A stretch of 64,000 nucleotides of DNA from Enterobacter ludwigii (GTDB taxonomy: Bacteria; Pseudomonadota; Gammaproteobacteria; Enterobacterales; Enterobacteriaceae): positions 802,475 through 866,474 of the forward strand of contig CEFQ01000005.1 in NCBI GenBank assembly GCA_900068845.1. Direction: 5' to 3'. Below, one piece after another: positions 37,286-48,298 of this stretch. A program made the position numbers and the translations under genes. Each line of letters starts with the position of its first letter. The stretch's first letter is position 1. A model generated the notes under the pieces. The model was given only the letters and a program-made list of their open reading frames with translations, had not been told where the DNA came from and did no database searches.

Positions 37286-38944
37286 ATGAATCGTAGAAAA
37301 TTTATGAAAGCGTCCATGGCCCTCTCCGCGGTTAGCGGCATGACGGGTCTCTCCACGCTGTTTGCACAATCCGCCTGGGCCGATGATGGCATCGCCGACG
37401 GTACCGCGGTACGCTTCGATTTCGATTCATTGAAAAAGAAAGCGTCCGCCCTGGCAAAACAGCCCTGGGGCGGCGCACCCGGCCCCTTGCCCGACACCCT
37501 GGCCAATCTCACGCCTCAGGCCTATAACGAAATTCAGTACGACGCCAATCACTCGCTGTGGAACAACATCGCCGATCGCGAGCTGGATGTGCAGTTCTTC
37601 CACGTCGGTATGGGCTTTAAGCGCCGCATCCGCATGTTCTCGGTCGATGCTGCTAGCCGTGAAGCGCGCGAAATCCACTTCCGTCCTGAACTGTTCAACT
37701 ACCACAACGCCAACGTTGATACCAAGCAGCTGGTCGGTAAAACCGATCTCGGCTTTGCCGGGTTCCGTGCGTTCAAGAAGCCGGAACTGGCGCGTCGCGA
37801 TATCGTCTCCTTCCTCGGTGCCAGCTATTTCCGTGCGGTCGATGAGACCTTCCAGTACGGCCTCTCCGCACGTGGCGTGGCGGTAAATACTTTCAGTAAC
37901 GGCAAAGAAGAGTTTCCGGACTTCACCGCGTTCTGGTTCGAAACGCCAAAAGCCGATGACACCACTTTTGTGGTGTATGCCCTGTTAGATGGTGCGAGCA
38001 TCACCGGAGCTTACAAGTTCACCATCCACTGCGAAGAAAAACGCGTAGTGATGGAAGTAGAAAACCACCTGTTTGCACGAAACGAAATCCGCCAGCTTGG
38101 CATCGCGCCTATGACCAGTATGTTCAGCTGTGGCACCAATGAGCGTCGCATGTGCAACACCTATCATCCGCAAATTCACGACTCCGACCGTCTGGCGATG
38201 TGGACCGGTGAAGGTGAATGGATTGCGCGTCCGCTGAACAACCCGCAGCGCTTACAGTTCAACGCCTATCAGGACGAGAACCCGCGCGGTTTTGGCCTGT
38301 TGCAGTTGGACCATGATTTTAAGAATTACCAGGATGTGATTGGCTGGTACGACAAACGTCCTAGCCTGTGGGTGGAACCGATTGGGAAATGGGGCAAAGG
38401 CGCCATTAACGTGATGGAGATTCCAACCACCGGTGAAACGCTGGATAACGTGGTGTGCTTCTGGCAGCCGTCTGAACCGGTGAAAGCCGGCAGCGAGTTC
38501 AACTTCCAATACAAACTCTACTGGAGCCAGTTGCCGCCAGTGCGCAGTGGTTTGGCGCGTGTTGATGCCACGCGCACCGGTATTGGTGGCTTCCCGGAAG
38601 GTTGGGCGCCAGGCGAGCATTTCCCGGATACATGGTGCCGTCGCTTTGCCATTGATTTTGTTGGTGGCGATCTGAAAGCGGCAGCACCGAAAGGTATTGA
38701 ACCGGTCATTACCGTTTCTGAAGGTACCTTCAAGCAGGTTGAGATTCTCTACGTCGAGCCGCTGAACGGTTACCGTATCCTGTTTGACTGGTATCCGAAC
38801 AGTGACTCGACCAAGCCGGTTGATATGCGCCTGTTCTTGCGGACCAAAGATGAGACGCTGAGTGAAACCTGGCTCTATCAGTACTTCCCGCCGCCGCCGG
38901 ATCAGCGTAAATACGTTGATGACCGGCAGATGACGCCGGGCTAA
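37286..38944 (+). CDS. opgD: Osmoregulated periplasmic glucan biosynthesis protein OpgD
   Basis: A 552-aa periplasmic protein of the OpgG/OpgD family, which shapes the backbone of osmoregulated periplasmic glucans. The twin-arginine signal peptide [14 protein letters not shown] ... AQSAWA sends it through Tat. The family stretches [27 protein letters not shown] and [16 protein letters not shown] are present. Length matches E. coli OpgD (551). The gene is alone, and its place between elaB and elaA differs from E. coli. Confidence 0.95.
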   Translation: MNRRKFMKASMALSAVSGMTGLSTLFAQSAWADDGIADGTAVRFDFDSLKKKASALAKQPWGGAPGPLPDTLANLTPQAYNEIQYDANHSLWNNIADRELDVQFFHVGMGFKRRIRMFSVDAASREAREIHFRPELFNYHNANVDTKQLVGKTDLGFAGFRAFKKPELARRDIVSFLGASYFRAVDETFQYGLSARGVAVNTFSNGKEEFPDFTAFWFETPKADDTTFVVYALLDGASITGAYKFTIHCEEKRVVMEVENHLFARNEIRQLGIAPMTSMFSCGTNERRMCNTYHPQIHDSDRLAMWTGEGEWIARPLNNPQRLQFNAYQDENPRGFGLLQLDHDFKNYQDVIGWYDKRPSLWVEPIGKWGKGAINVMEIPTTGETLDNVVCFWQPSEPVKAGSEFNFQYKLYWSQLPPVRSGLARVDATRTGIGGFPEGWAPGEHFPDTWCRRFAIDFVGGDLKAAAPKGIEPVITVSEGTFKQVEILYVEPLNGYRILFDWYPNSDSTKPVDMRLFLRTKDETLSETWLYQYFPPPPDQRKYVDDRQMTPG

Positions 38945-38946
38945 TG

Positions 38947-38976
38947 ATAACGGCGAGGAGCGATCCTCGCCGTTAT
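38947..38976. terminator. Bidirectional hairpin between opgD and elaA
   Basis: ATAACGGCGAGGA (38947-38959) pairs with TCCTCGCCGTTAT (38964-38976) with a four-base loop. It overlaps the elaA stop and lies two bases after the opgD stop, serving the convergent pair. Confidence 0.75.
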
Positions 38977-39425
38977 GCTTTCTGCATGCCGATATGGGGA
39001 ATATCATCTTCCATATACACGTCGGTCACCGCTTTAAAGCCTAGTCGTCCATAGAAACCTTCCAGATGCGCCTGCGCAGAGAGATAGATCGCGCGCTGCG
39101 GCCAATAATTCTCACAGCTCTCCAGCGCCTTCTCCATCAAACGGTATCCCAGTTTCAAACCCCGCGCTTCTTCAGAGACGATGACACGACCAATCAATAC
39201 CGGCGCGGACTCTAACGCAGGGGTTAGCACGCGCGCATAGGCCAGCAGCTTACCGTCGAGAAATCCGAGAATGTGGCGGTTATCAGCGGCTAAATCCTGA
39301 CCATCGATGTCCTGATACGGACAGTTTTGTTCCACGATGAAAACATGATTACGCAACGCCAGTAGAGTATACAGCTGATGTGCCGTCAGTTCGCTGTGGT
39401 GGCAATCAAGCCAAAGCATTTCCAT
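38973..39425 (-). CDS. elaA: GNAT-family acetyltransferase ElaA
   Basis: A 150-aa GNAT acyltransferase. The acetyl-CoA-binding loop region VIVSEEARGLKLGYRLMEKALE and the LSAQAHLEGFYGRLGFKAV motif identify ElaA. The substrate is not known. The start at 39425 has AGGA at good spacing; the frame is open up to 39503 without a better site. Near elaB, as in E. coli, with opgD between. Confidence 0.93.
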   Translation of the reverse strand: MEMLWLDCHHSELTAHQLYTLLALRNHVFIVEQNCPYQDIDGQDLAADNRHILGFLDGKLLAYARVLTPALESAPVLIGRVIVSEEARGLKLGYRLMEKALESCENYWPQRAIYLSAQAHLEGFYGRLGFKAVTDVYMEDDIPHIGMQKA

Positions 39426-39538
39426 GGTGCTTCCTTGTCTGAGCGAAAAAAGTGAATTCCGCCAGCGTATCACAGCGACTTTACTAAACGCAGTGCCATG
39501 CACGTCTGCACCCCCTGAACGTGACGCGCTTTACACTC

Positions 39539-40885
39539 TTATTTCACAATACTGCGCGATGGGGCGCGCTTTTGCTGCCACAGCTCATGGCGCAATCGCA
39601 GACTTTGCCACAAGCGCAGCGGCCAAAGCTGACTCGATTGGGGTTCAATCACCCGCTTTAACAGCCAGACATAATCCAGCGCTAACCCTGGCGTCCACGT
39701 CATTTCTTCCGCCCTGCCGCGAATCACGCCAAGCAACCAAAAGTTGGGATCGATGAACAGGCGCAGGCCGGCAAAAGGCTGCTGTGCCAAAATCCCCTCT
39801 ATCGCCACATCCAGCGCCTGAATCATGGTAGATGAGCAGTTGCGTGCCGTGAGGTTGTAGGTGCTGTCAGTGCGATAGCTGTGCCAGTAATTTTCCAGCG
39901 CTACCCGATTGTAGCGAGCAAATGTGATCTGCTTATCAGGCGCGCACCAATCTGCCACTTCCTCGGCCAGCGACGGCAAAAAACGCCCGGCAACATCGTT
40001 ATTCTCACCCGAACGCAGAATGGCGCGGAAATTACCGGAATCACGGTCAATGTTATCCAGCGGATAATGGCTGATGTAAATATCACTCCCGACCTCCAGC
40101 GCCGCGTGTCCGGTCGATACCACACCATTGTGATCAACCGCAGCGATGTAGCGATTGATCAAGGGATAGCGTTCGCGCACCACGCAGGCGCCGACCGGCG
40201 TCCAGATATATACCGTCATGGGAATTGCGGCCAAATCCTGCGGAAACGGTGGATGCGCATAGTGACTGCTGTGCCAGCGACGTAATCCTGCCGCCTTGAA
40301 CAGTGGTAGCGCAGTTACCGAACTGTAATCAGTTAACAGACGTGCCTGACGTGCCATGAGAAGCAGATTACTGCCGATGCTCAGCAGCAATAAGGCGAAA
40401 CAGAGCGGTACCGCAATATGATGATGAAATGGCCAGTTGCTGATGATCAACATACTCAGAGCGAGCTCCACAATGCCGGTGAAGCAGTGCTTGCGCCAGC
40501 GTACGCCGCGTAACACCCAAGCCGCCGAGATGCGAAACAGGCCATCAAACAGGAACATCAAACCAAATAACACCGCCGAGACATCGTTATTGTCAGCGGG
40601 GATGTTAAATATCAGGAAGGCAATGAAGAGAAAACCCAGCGCTTTCATCAGAGTTAACCAGTCAATACGCAGCTCTTTACTGATGGCGAAGAACAGTTGC
40701 ACCACACCTTCCACCACAAACAGGATGGCGAGCATATCCAGCGGTACCGACAACACGCCGTCGCTGCCAATATCATAAAGTATTGATGCCGAGAGAAGGA
40801 TCAGCGCCAAACCGCCGAGCGCGAGCCAATACCAGCGGCGGCGCAGCACCTGAGCGCCGGTGAGCAGGAAGATCAGTTTGATCAT
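39539..40885 (-). CDS. HdeD-like membrane domain fused to putative peptidase-like domain
   Basis: A 448-aa protein. Residues 1-180 hold about six transmembrane helices in the HdeD/DUF308 pattern. Residues 225-448 are soluble; they carry GHAALEVG (His260) and, 90 residues on, ARNCSSTM (Cys350). A His-then-Cys order recalls permuted NlpC/P60 or YiiX-like cysteine peptidases, but the catalytic role is an inference. The start is ATG 40885 with GAGG four bases upstream; a TTG at 40927 is possible. It lies between elaA and nuoN, alone, where E. coli has other genes. The function is unknown; envelope remodelling or acid stress are guesses only. Confidence 0.7.
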   Translation of the reverse strand: MIKLIFLLTGAQVLRRRWYWLALGGLALILLSASILYDIGSDGVLSVPLDMLAILFVVEGVVQLFFAISKELRIDWLTLMKALGFLFIAFLIFNIPADNNDVSAVLFGLMFLFDGLFRISAAWVLRGVRWRKHCFTGIVELALSMLIISNWPFHHHIAVPLCFALLLLSIGSNLLLMARQARLLTDYSSVTALPLFKAAGLRRWHSSHYAHPPFPQDLAAIPMTVYIWTPVGACVVRERYPLINRYIAAVDHNGVVSTGHAALEVGSDIYISHYPLDNIDRDSGNFRAILRSGENNDVAGRFLPSLAEEVADWCAPDKQITFARYNRVALENYWHSYRTDSTYNLTARNCSSTMIQALDVAIEGILAQQPFAGLRLFIDPNFWLLGVIRGRAEEMTWTPGLALDYVWLLKRVIEPQSSQLWPLRLWQSLRLRHELWQQKRAPSRSIVK

Positions 40886-40955
40886 GTCGCCTCTGCGGGA
40901 GAATAAACACTGCTTAAAAATTAGCAACGTCCACAGAGATTGTCAGATTTCAGGC

Positions 40956-40982
40956 AAAAAAAATCAGGCCCGAAGGCCTGAT
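40956..40982 (-). terminator. Terminator of the nuo operon
   Basis: ATCAGGCC (40963-40970) pairs with GGCCTGAT (40975-40982) around a CGAA/TTCG tetraloop. Read leftward it is followed by seven or more T, 22 bp after the nuoN stop. Confidence 0.95.
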
Positions 40983-41004
40983 TCAGTGAGGAGATGAGTT
41001 TAAC

Positions 41005-42462
41005 TTACATCAGCGGCTGAGCCATCTGCACCAGTGTAATCAGCGGCTGCGGATAAACACCGAGCAGCAGCACCAGAATTGCAGAGATCAGCACCACAAC
41101 GCCGCCCGCCGTAAACGCCCAATTGGCTTGCGTATCGCGGTTGTGCAGTTCCGGCGGGCTGAGATACAGACTCACCGTCACGCGCAGATAGTAGTAAAGA
41201 CCAATCGCACTACCCGCTACCACCGCGCCACTCAACCACCACAGATGTGCGTTCACACTCGAGGCAATAACGTAGAACTTACCGATGAAACCGAGCGTCA
41301 TGGGGATACCCGCCAGTGACAACATCATCACCGTCATTACCGCAGACAGAATCGGACGATGCCAGAACAAACCGCGATAGGAATACAGGGTATCGGCATC
41401 CGGACCGCGATATGGGCTCGACATCAGACTCACCACGCCGAACGCGCCAAGGCTGCTGAACAGGTAACCGGCCAGATAAACGCCTGCGGTTTCCAATGAC
41501 AGCTGATGGGTTTTCACCGCAATCAACGCCACGAGCAAATAACCAAGGTGCGCGATAGACGAGTAACCGAGCAGACGCTTGATGTTGCTCTGGGAAATCG
41601 CCATCAGGTTACCGAACAGAATCGACGCGAAGGCAATGACACCCAGCACGGTACGAACGGCTTCGCTGTCAGTGACAGGCGCGTACATGAAGAGGCGCAT
41701 AATCACGCCAAAGATGGCGATCTTGCTGGCGGTGGCCAGGAAGGTTGAAACCGGCGCAGGTGCACCCTGGTAAACGTCTGGCGTCCACAGGTGGAAAGGT
41801 ACCAGCGACAGTTTAAAGCCCAGACCGATAATCATCATGCCCAGACCCAGCAGCAACAGCGGCTCCTGAATCATGCTGTCACTCAGGCTTTTGCCTAACT
41901 GCACAAAGCTCAGGCTACCCGAGTCTGCATAAATCAGCGCGATACCGAACAGCAGGAATGATGACGCTGCAGCCGACAGAATGGTGTATTTCAGTGATGC
42001 TTCCAGCGAACGTTTCTGGCGGAAGGCATAACCAATCAAACCAAACAGCGGCAGTGACAAAAGTTCGATACCGATGAACAGCGCCGCCAGATGGTTGGCG
42101 CTCGCCAGCACGATCCCACCGAGTGCCGCAATCAACACCAGCAGATAAAACTCATCTTTGTTGTCCGGGAAACCGGCCAGCCACGGATAAGCGAAGGTGC
42201 AGGTGGCTAAACTCGCCAACACCACCAGCGCGGTGTAGAACATCGAATAGCCATCAACGCGCAGCAGCGGCGTGACATCCATCGCCCCCGCCTGGCCGAC
42301 AAACCACAGAGAAAACAGCGCAATGTTAAGTCCGATCACGGTCAGCGTGGCATTAACAAAGTGATTGCGTCGCCACGCAATGGACAGCATCACCACCACC
42401 ACCGTCAATCCGACGATCAACAGCGGCAGTAACGCGATCAGATGTTGAGGAGTTATTGTCAT
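41005..42462 (-). CDS. nuoN: NADH-quinone oxidoreductase subunit N
   Basis: The 485-aa antiporter-like membrane subunit of complex I, with about 14 transmembrane helices. Conserved half-channel segments such as [22 protein letters not shown] and [14 protein letters not shown] are visible; the charged Glu and Lys in them are part of the proton path. Last gene of the operon, six bases after nuoM. Length equals E. coli NuoN. Confidence 0.98.
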   Translation of the reverse strand: MTITPQHLIALLPLLIVGLTVVVVMLSIAWRRNHFVNATLTVIGLNIALFSLWFVGQAGAMDVTPLLRVDGYSMFYTALVVLASLATCTFAYPWLAGFPDNKDEFYLLVLIAALGGIVLASANHLAALFIGIELLSLPLFGLIGYAFRQKRSLEASLKYTILSAAASSFLLFGIALIYADSGSLSFVQLGKSLSDSMIQEPLLLLGLGMMIIGLGFKLSLVPFHLWTPDVYQGAPAPVSTFLATASKIAIFGVIMRLFMYAPVTDSEAVRTVLGVIAFASILFGNLMAISQSNIKRLLGYSSIAHLGYLLVALIAVKTHQLSLETAGVYLAGYLFSSLGAFGVVSLMSSPYRGPDADTLYSYRGLFWHRPILSAVMTVMMLSLAGIPMTLGFIGKFYVIASSVNAHLWWLSGAVVAGSAIGLYYYLRVTVSLYLSPPELHNRDTQANWAFTAGGVVVLISAILVLLLGVYPQPLITLVQMAQPLM

Positions 42463-42468
42463 GGCGAA

Positions 42469-43989
42469 TTACGGCCTTGTAGTTGAAATTGAAGCGGTAA
42501 ACCACTGCTGAATATTGCTCATCGCAGCATGGGATGTGTCGAGGATCGGTTGAGGATAAATCCCCAACAGCACCAGCAACACCACCAATACGCCGATAGT
42601 CAGGAACTCACGCGGTGACATGCCTGGCAGCGGATCTTTCGACTTTGCTTCGCCGAAGTAAGCGCGCTGCATCATGATCAGGGAGTAAACCGAAGCAAAC
42701 ACCAGACCAAAGGTCGCAATAACGATAATCACCGGCACCACCTGGAAGCTGCCGGTCAGAATCATGAATTCGCCAACAAAGTTACCGGTGCCTGGCATAC
42801 CGAGGTTCGCAACCGCAAAGAACAGCGACAGACCCGGAATCCATTTGATACGTGACCACAAACCGCCCATCTGGCGAAGATCACGCGTATGCAGACGCTC
42901 GTAAAGCTGGCCACACAAAATAAACAGGGCAGCTGCAGAGAGACCGTGCGCAATCATCTGGATTACCGCGCCCTGGAAGGCCAGTTGGCTGCCGGTATAG
43001 ATAGCGATGAGGACAAAGCCCATGTGCGAAATCGAGGTGTAGGCAATCAAACGTTTAATATCAGTTTGCGAGAATGCCATCCATGCACCGTAGAAGATGC
43101 CGATAATCCCCAGCCACATGGCAATTGGTGCGAACTCTGCCGATGCATTCGGGAACAGCGGCAGGCTAAAGCGCAGCAGACCATAGGCCGCCGTTTTCAA
43201 CAAGATACCGGCGAGGTCAACCGAACCCGCAGTAGGTGCCTGACTGTGTGCGTCGGGCAACCAACCATGTAATGGCACCACCGGCATTTTCACCGCAAAG
43301 GCGATAAAGAAGCCGAGCATCAGCAAATATTCAACAGTGTGCGACATCGGCGTTTTCAGCAGTTCTTCGTAGCTGAACGTCCACACGCCGGTGGCGTTGT
43401 AATGAACAAATACCAGCGCCAGAATCGCGACCAACATGATCAGACCAGATGCCTGGGTGTAGATAAAGAACTTGGTCGCCGCACTGATACGTGTTTTACC
43501 GTCGGAGGCTTTGTGGCCCCACAGTGCGATGAGGAAGTACATCGGCACCAACATCATTTCCCAGAAGAAGAAGAACAGGAACATGTCGATGGAGAGGAAC
43601 ACGCCAATCACACCACCGAGAATCCACATCAGGTTGAGGTGGAAAAAGCCCTGATACTTCTCAATTTCGTTCCAGGAACACAGAACCGCCATCAGGCCGA
43701 GCAGACCGGTCAACACCACCATCAGCAGCGACAGACCATCAATTGCCAGATGGAAGTTGATACCAAAACGCGGAATCCACGGTACTGAGAACGTCGACTG
43801 CCATTGCGGAATGCCCGCAGCCTGCGTCAGTGAATAGCCTCCCTGCAACCACAGTTGCAGGCCAAGCGCCAGCGTCAGGCCCATGGTGATCATGGCAATC
43901 CAGCGCGGTACCTTTGCGCCGAGGCGCTCTGCCAGCCAGCAGAGTAAGCCCCCAACGAAGGGGATAATTATTAGCCAAGGTAATAACAC
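42469..43989 (-). CDS. nuoM: NADH-quinone oxidoreductase subunit M
   Basis: The 506-aa antiporter-like membrane subunit M, one of three proton-pumping modules. The helix with FFFFWEMMLVPMYFLIALWG carries the conserved Glu, and VPLHGWLPDAHSQAPTAGSV is the broken helix 7/8 motif. Length is close to E. coli (509). An 84-bp gap separates it from nuoL; no promoter was recognised there. Confidence 0.98.
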   Translation of the reverse strand: MLLPWLIIIPFVGGLLCWLAERLGAKVPRWIAMITMGLTLALGLQLWLQGGYSLTQAAGIPQWQSTFSVPWIPRFGINFHLAIDGLSLLMVVLTGLLGLMAVLCSWNEIEKYQGFFHLNLMWILGGVIGVFLSIDMFLFFFFWEMMLVPMYFLIALWGHKASDGKTRISAATKFFIYTQASGLIMLVAILALVFVHYNATGVWTFSYEELLKTPMSHTVEYLLMLGFFIAFAVKMPVVPLHGWLPDAHSQAPTAGSVDLAGILLKTAAYGLLRFSLPLFPNASAEFAPIAMWLGIIGIFYGAWMAFSQTDIKRLIAYTSISHMGFVLIAIYTGSQLAFQGAVIQMIAHGLSAAALFILCGQLYERLHTRDLRQMGGLWSRIKWIPGLSLFFAVANLGMPGTGNFVGEFMILTGSFQVVPVIIVIATFGLVFASVYSLIMMQRAYFGEAKSKDPLPGMSPREFLTIGVLVVLLVLLGIYPQPILDTSHAAMSNIQQWFTASISTTRP

Positions 43990-44073
43990 GGCAAACTTCC
44001 CTTTTTATTGCCTTACTTCAGGCAATTTTTGACATTCTAATTGGGCGAGCGAACCCGCCCCGCTCATCAATCT

Positions 44074-45909
44074 TTAAATCACCAGCAGCAGCGCCAGCAC
44101 CACAACCGCGCCAACACTCATCGAAGCCACGTACCAGCGCAGATAGCCGTTTTCGCTCACCACCAAACCTTTGTTACCAATGCGCGACAGCAGCGCAGGC
44201 AAGTTCATCAGTGAGTTAAGCGGATCGCGCTTCAGTAACCAGGCAATGCCGAGATAAGGTTTTACAAACACCTTGTCATACAGCCAGTCGAAGCCCCAAG
44301 CCGCGAACCACCATGTACCGAAGAAACGTCCCGGCGCGCTGTTGGCAATGCTGGTCACCAGCTGACGCTTACCCAGCCACAGCGCTGCAGCAATCAGGAT
44401 ACCGACAATAGCAACCACGCCTGAGGTGATTTCCAGCATCACTTTGCCGCCTTCACCAAACTCGTTCTGTGGCAATACGCCCGCCAGAGGAGGCGTAATC
44501 AGCGCACCAATAAAGGTGGAAAGCACCATCAGAACAATCAGCGGCAGGTGATGCGTAATGCCTTTACCGGCATGAGCATGAATTTTCTCTTCACCGTGGA
44601 ACACGATAAAGATCATGCGGAAGGTGTAGATCGAGGTAAGGAACGCACCTACCAGACCCGCCACCATCAGATTGATGTGACCATTCGCCAGCGCACCAAA
44701 CAGGATTTCATCTTTACTGTAGAAACCTGCGGTGATCAGCGGTAATGCTGCCAGCGCGGCGCCACCCACCAGGAAACAGACATAAACCAGCGGGATACTC
44801 TTACGCAGTCCGCCCATTTTGAAGATGTTCTGCTCATGATGGCAGGCCAGAATTACCGAGCCTGAAGAGAGGAACAGCAAGGCTTTGAAGAATGCATGCG
44901 TCATCAGGTGGAAAATCGCCGCGTCCCATGCCTGCACGCCGAGTGCGAGGAACATGTAGCCGATCTGGCTCATGGTTGAGTAAGCCAGCACGCGCTTGAT
45001 GTCGGTTTGCACCAGCGCAGCAAAGCCTGCCAGCACCAAGGTAACCGCACCAATGATACCGACCAGATGCAGTACTTCCGGCGTTAACAGGAACAGACCG
45101 TGCGTGCGTGCAATCAGGTAAACACCGGCGGTCACCATGGTCGCGGCGTGAATCAGTGCCGAAACCGGTGTTGGACCCGCCATCGCATCCGCCAGCCAGG
45201 TTTGTAACGGCAGCTGAGCAGATTTACCGACCGCACCACCCAACAGCATCAGGGTTGCCCACTGCAGCATATGGTTGTCAGCGGCAAAGTGCGCAGGCGC
45301 CAGTTCAACCAGTTCGCGGAAGTTCAGCGTGCCTAGTTCGTTGTAAAGGATGAACAAGGCGAACGCGAGGAACACGTCACCAACGCGGGTGATGATGAAA
45401 GCTTTCATCGCCGCTTTGCCGTTATCTGGATTGCTGTAGTAGAAGCCGATCAGCAGATAAGAGCACAGGCCCACGCCTTCCCAGCCGAGATACATCAGCA
45501 TCAGGTTATCGGCCAGCACCAACACCACCATGCTCGCAATGAACAGGTTGGTATAAGCGAAGAAGCGTGAATACCCTTCTTCACCACGCATGTACCATGA
45601 AGCGAACATGTGGATGAAGAAACCGACACCGGTCACCACTGACAGCATGGTCAGTGAAAGACCGTCCAGCACCAGATTCACTTTGATATCAAAGTTGCCG
45701 ACGTGAATCCAGGTCCACAGCGCCTGCGTGAACGGCTGCTGGCCTTGGTTGAAGAAGTCGAAACCGGCGTAGATCGTTGTTAATGCAGCCAGACCTACCG
45801 AGCCCATGCCGACCGCTGCCGACAGGTTCTCCGACCAGCGGCCGCGTGAAAACGCTAATAGCAGGAAGCCAATCAGCGGAAATAATACGGTTAAATAGAG
45901 AAGATTCAT
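44074..45909 (-). CDS. nuoL: NADH-quinone oxidoreductase subunit L
   Basis: The 611-aa distal antiporter-like subunit. It shows [20 protein letters not shown] (conserved Glu), [20 protein letters not shown], and a long C-terminal lateral helix region that clamps the membrane arm. Overlaps the end of nuoK by four bases. Length is close to E. coli (613). Confidence 0.98.
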   Translation of the reverse strand: MNLLYLTVLFPLIGFLLLAFSRGRWSENLSAAVGMGSVGLAALTTIYAGFDFFNQGQQPFTQALWTWIHVGNFDIKVNLVLDGLSLTMLSVVTGVGFFIHMFASWYMRGEEGYSRFFAYTNLFIASMVVLVLADNLMLMYLGWEGVGLCSYLLIGFYYSNPDNGKAAMKAFIITRVGDVFLAFALFILYNELGTLNFRELVELAPAHFAADNHMLQWATLMLLGGAVGKSAQLPLQTWLADAMAGPTPVSALIHAATMVTAGVYLIARTHGLFLLTPEVLHLVGIIGAVTLVLAGFAALVQTDIKRVLAYSTMSQIGYMFLALGVQAWDAAIFHLMTHAFFKALLFLSSGSVILACHHEQNIFKMGGLRKSIPLVYVCFLVGGAALAALPLITAGFYSKDEILFGALANGHINLMVAGLVGAFLTSIYTFRMIFIVFHGEEKIHAHAGKGITHHLPLIVLMVLSTFIGALITPPLAGVLPQNEFGEGGKVMLEITSGVVAIVGILIAAALWLGKRQLVTSIANSAPGRFFGTWWFAAWGFDWLYDKVFVKPYLGIAWLLKRDPLNSLMNLPALLSRIGNKGLVVSENGYLRWYVASMSVGAVVVLALLLVI

Positions 45910-46208
45910 CCGCGCATCTCGCTCACTGTGTCAATGTTCAGCGTCTGACGACGACGATAGAGCTGGAGCAACAGCGCCAGACCGATACTCGCTTCCGCCG
46001 CCGCAAGGCTGATCGCCAGAATGTACATCACCTGGCCGTCAGCTTGTCCCCAATAGCTGCCCGCTACCACCAGCGCTAAAGCGGAGGCATTGATCATGAT
46101 TTCCAGACCAATCAGCATAAACAGAATGTTACGACGCAGCACCACGGAGGTCAGGCCGAGAACAAACAGCACAGCGGCCAGCATCAGGCCGTGTTGTAAC
46201 GGGATCAT
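45906..46208 (-). CDS. nuoK: NADH-quinone oxidoreductase subunit K
   Basis: A 100-aa subunit with three transmembrane helices. The conserved Glu residues are in [12 protein letters not shown] and [13 protein letters not shown], both on the proton path. The start overlaps the nuoJ stop by four bases (ATGA) and its stop overlaps nuoL likewise. Confidence 0.98.
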   Translation of the reverse strand: MIPLQHGLMLAAVLFVLGLTSVVLRRNILFMLIGLEIMINASALALVVAGSYWGQADGQVMYILAISLAAAEASIGLALLLQLYRRRQTLNIDTVSEMRG

Positions 46209-46756
46209 GCGTGATCCTCCTTATTCGCTTGCGCATCAGCTTGACGATTGCTCAGCACTTCGCCGTGACGATCTTCACGTCCAATATGGAAGGCCACTAC
46301 CAGACCAGCGAGCAGCAGCATCGATGCCAGCTCAACCGCCAGAACATAAGGACCAAATAAGCTGATACCGACCGCCTTGGCATCGATGACGGTGCCATCA
46401 ATGCCCTGATCTTGCGCGGTGCTGATGGCGTAAATCATGATTGCCAGCAGCAGTAAAGAAACGATGCCCGGACCAATCCACAGCGATGGCTTCAGCCACT
46501 CGCGTTCTTGATCCTGCTGGGTTTTCCCCAGGTTCAGCATCATCACCACGAAAACGAACAGCACCATGATGGCGCCAGCGTAGACGATGATTTCCAGTGC
46601 GCCAGCAAAATAGGCGCCCATTGAGAAGAACACGCCTGCAATCGACAGTAGCGAAACAATCAGGTACAGCAGCGCATGTACCGGATTGGTGTGTGTGATG
46701 ACGCGCAGAGTCGTCAACACTGCCACCAGTCCGCAAAGATAAAACGCAAATTCCAT
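46205..46756 (-). CDS. nuoJ: NADH-quinone oxidoreductase subunit J
   Basis: A 183-aa subunit with five transmembrane helices. Helix 3 ([20 protein letters not shown]) contains the glycine/alanine-rich pi-bulge region that couples the two arms. The hydrophilic C-terminus is typical of enteric NuoJ. Lies 10 bp after nuoI. Confidence 0.98.
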   Translation of the reverse strand: MEFAFYLCGLVAVLTTLRVITHTNPVHALLYLIVSLLSIAGVFFSMGAYFAGALEIIVYAGAIMVLFVFVVMMLNLGKTQQDQEREWLKPSLWIGPGIVSLLLLAIMIYAISTAQDQGIDGTVIDAKAVGISLFGPYVLAVELASMLLLAGLVVAFHIGREDRHGEVLSNRQADAQANKEDHA

Positions 46757-46766
46757 ACCTGGCTCC

Positions 46767-47309
46767 TTAAGGTAACAACCCTTTGACGTCGATCGGCTTG
46801 GCTTCGTTTTCCGCTTCGCCCTTCTCTTTTCCGTCGATCGCCATACCAGCCATACGATAGAAGTTGTACTCCGGATATTTACCCGGACCGGAAATCAGCA
46901 GGTCTTCTTTCTCATACACCAGATCCTGACGCTTAAACTCACCCAGTTCGAAATCGGGAGTAAGCTGAATCGCGGTCGTTGGGCAAGCCTCTTCACACAG
47001 GCCGCAGAAGATGCAGCGTGAGAAGTTGATGCGGAAAAACTCCGGATACCAGCGTCCATCTTGCGTCTCGGCTTTCTGCAGTGAGATACAGCCAACCGGA
47101 CATGCGACTGCACACAAGTTACAAGCCACACAACGTTCCGCGCCGTCCGGATCGCGCGTCAGCACAATACGGCCACGGTAACGCGGCGGCAGATAAACCG
47201 GCTCTTCCGGATACATTTGGGTTTCGCGCTTGGCGAAGGCATGCATGCCTATCATCCAGATACTGCGCACTGTCGTGCCGAAGCCAACGACAATATCTTT
47301 TAAAGTCAT
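46767..47309 (-). CDS. nuoI: NADH-quinone oxidoreductase subunit I
   Basis: A 180-aa ferredoxin-like subunit with two 4Fe-4S clusters (N6a, N6b) in [15 protein letters not shown] and [12 protein letters not shown]. The start at 47309 gives the family's [21 protein letters not shown]; an open frame further upstream overlaps nuoH and is rejected. Lies 11 bp after nuoH. Confidence 0.98.
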   Translation of the reverse strand: MTLKDIVVGFGTTVRSIWMIGMHAFAKRETQMYPEEPVYLPPRYRGRIVLTRDPDGAERCVACNLCAVACPVGCISLQKAETQDGRWYPEFFRINFSRCIFCGLCEEACPTTAIQLTPDFELGEFKRQDLVYEKEDLLISGPGKYPEYNFYRMAGMAIDGKEKGEAENEAKPIDVKGLLP

Positions 47310-47320
47310 CTCAATGTCCC

Positions 47321-48298
47321 TTACTGCGCGGTGTACAGAATCACTGCGGCGGTCGCCAGCAGGTTCAACAGCGTCAACGGCAGACACACTTTCCAGCCGA
47401 ACGACAGCACCTGGTCATAGCGTGGACGCGGCAGCGCAGCACGAATCAGGATAAACATCACCATAAAGAACGCTGTTTTCAGAGCGAACCAGATGAATGG
47501 CGGCAGGAATGGACCGTGCCAGCCACCGAAGAACAGCGTAACGATCAGCGCTGACACAGTGGTGATCGCCACGTATTCACCGACGAAGAACAGGCCGAAT
47601 TTCATACCGGCGTATTCGATGTGATAACCGTCCGCCAGTTCCTGTTCTGCTTCTGGTTGGTCAAACGGGTGACGGTGACATACCGCAACACCTGCGATGC
47701 AGAAGGTGAGGAAGCCGAAGAACTGAGGAATGATGTTCCACAGATGCGCCTGGCTTTCGACAATGGCATTCATGTTGAACGAGCCGGCCTGCGCCACCAC
47801 GCCCATCAGTGACAAACCAAGGAACACTTCGTAGCTCAGCGTCTGCGCCGATGCACGCATCGCACCCAACAGTGAGTATTTGTTGTTACTCGACCAGCCA
47901 GCGAACAGCACCGCATACACCGCAAGACCCGCCATCATCAGGAAGAACAGCAGACCAATGTTCAGGTCAGTGACCATCCACGTTGGCGAAACCGGTACAA
48001 TGGCGAAGGCCAGCAACAGCGATACGAAGGCAATAACCGGTGCCAGCGTAAAGATGAAGCGGTCGGTAAACGGCGGAACCCAGTCCTCTTTGAAGAACAT
48101 TTTGATCATGTCGGCAGCCAGCTGCAGCGAGCCGCCCCAACCAACACGGTTCGGTCCGTAACGGTTCTGCCATAAGCCGAGCAGACGACGCTCGGCGAAG
48201 CTCATGAAAGCACCGCAACCCACAACCACCAATAAGATGACCAGTGCTTTGCCGATGTTGATCAGGATTTCAATAACGTCCGGTGTCAGCCAACTCAT
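47321..48298 (-). CDS. nuoH: NADH-quinone oxidoreductase subunit H
   Basis: The 325-aa membrane subunit at the quinone site. Conserved loops [20 protein letters not shown] and [24 protein letters not shown] (glutamates forming the E-channel) are clear; the second is split here into two mentions of one loop. Overlaps nuoG by four bases. Length equals E. coli. Confidence 0.98.
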   Translation of the reverse strand: MSWLTPDVIEILINIGKALVILLVVVGCGAFMSFAERRLLGLWQNRYGPNRVGWGGSLQLAADMIKMFFKEDWVPPFTDRFIFTLAPVIAFVSLLLAFAIVPVSPTWMVTDLNIGLLFFLMMAGLAVYAVLFAGWSSNNKYSLLGAMRASAQTLSYEVFLGLSLMGVVAQAGSFNMNAIVESQAHLWNIIPQFFGFLTFCIAGVAVCHRHPFDQPEAEQELADGYHIEYAGMKFGLFFVGEYVAITTVSALIVTLFFGGWHGPFLPPFIWFALKTAFFMVMFILIRAALPRPRYDQVLSFGWKVCLPLTLLNLLATAAVILYTAQ

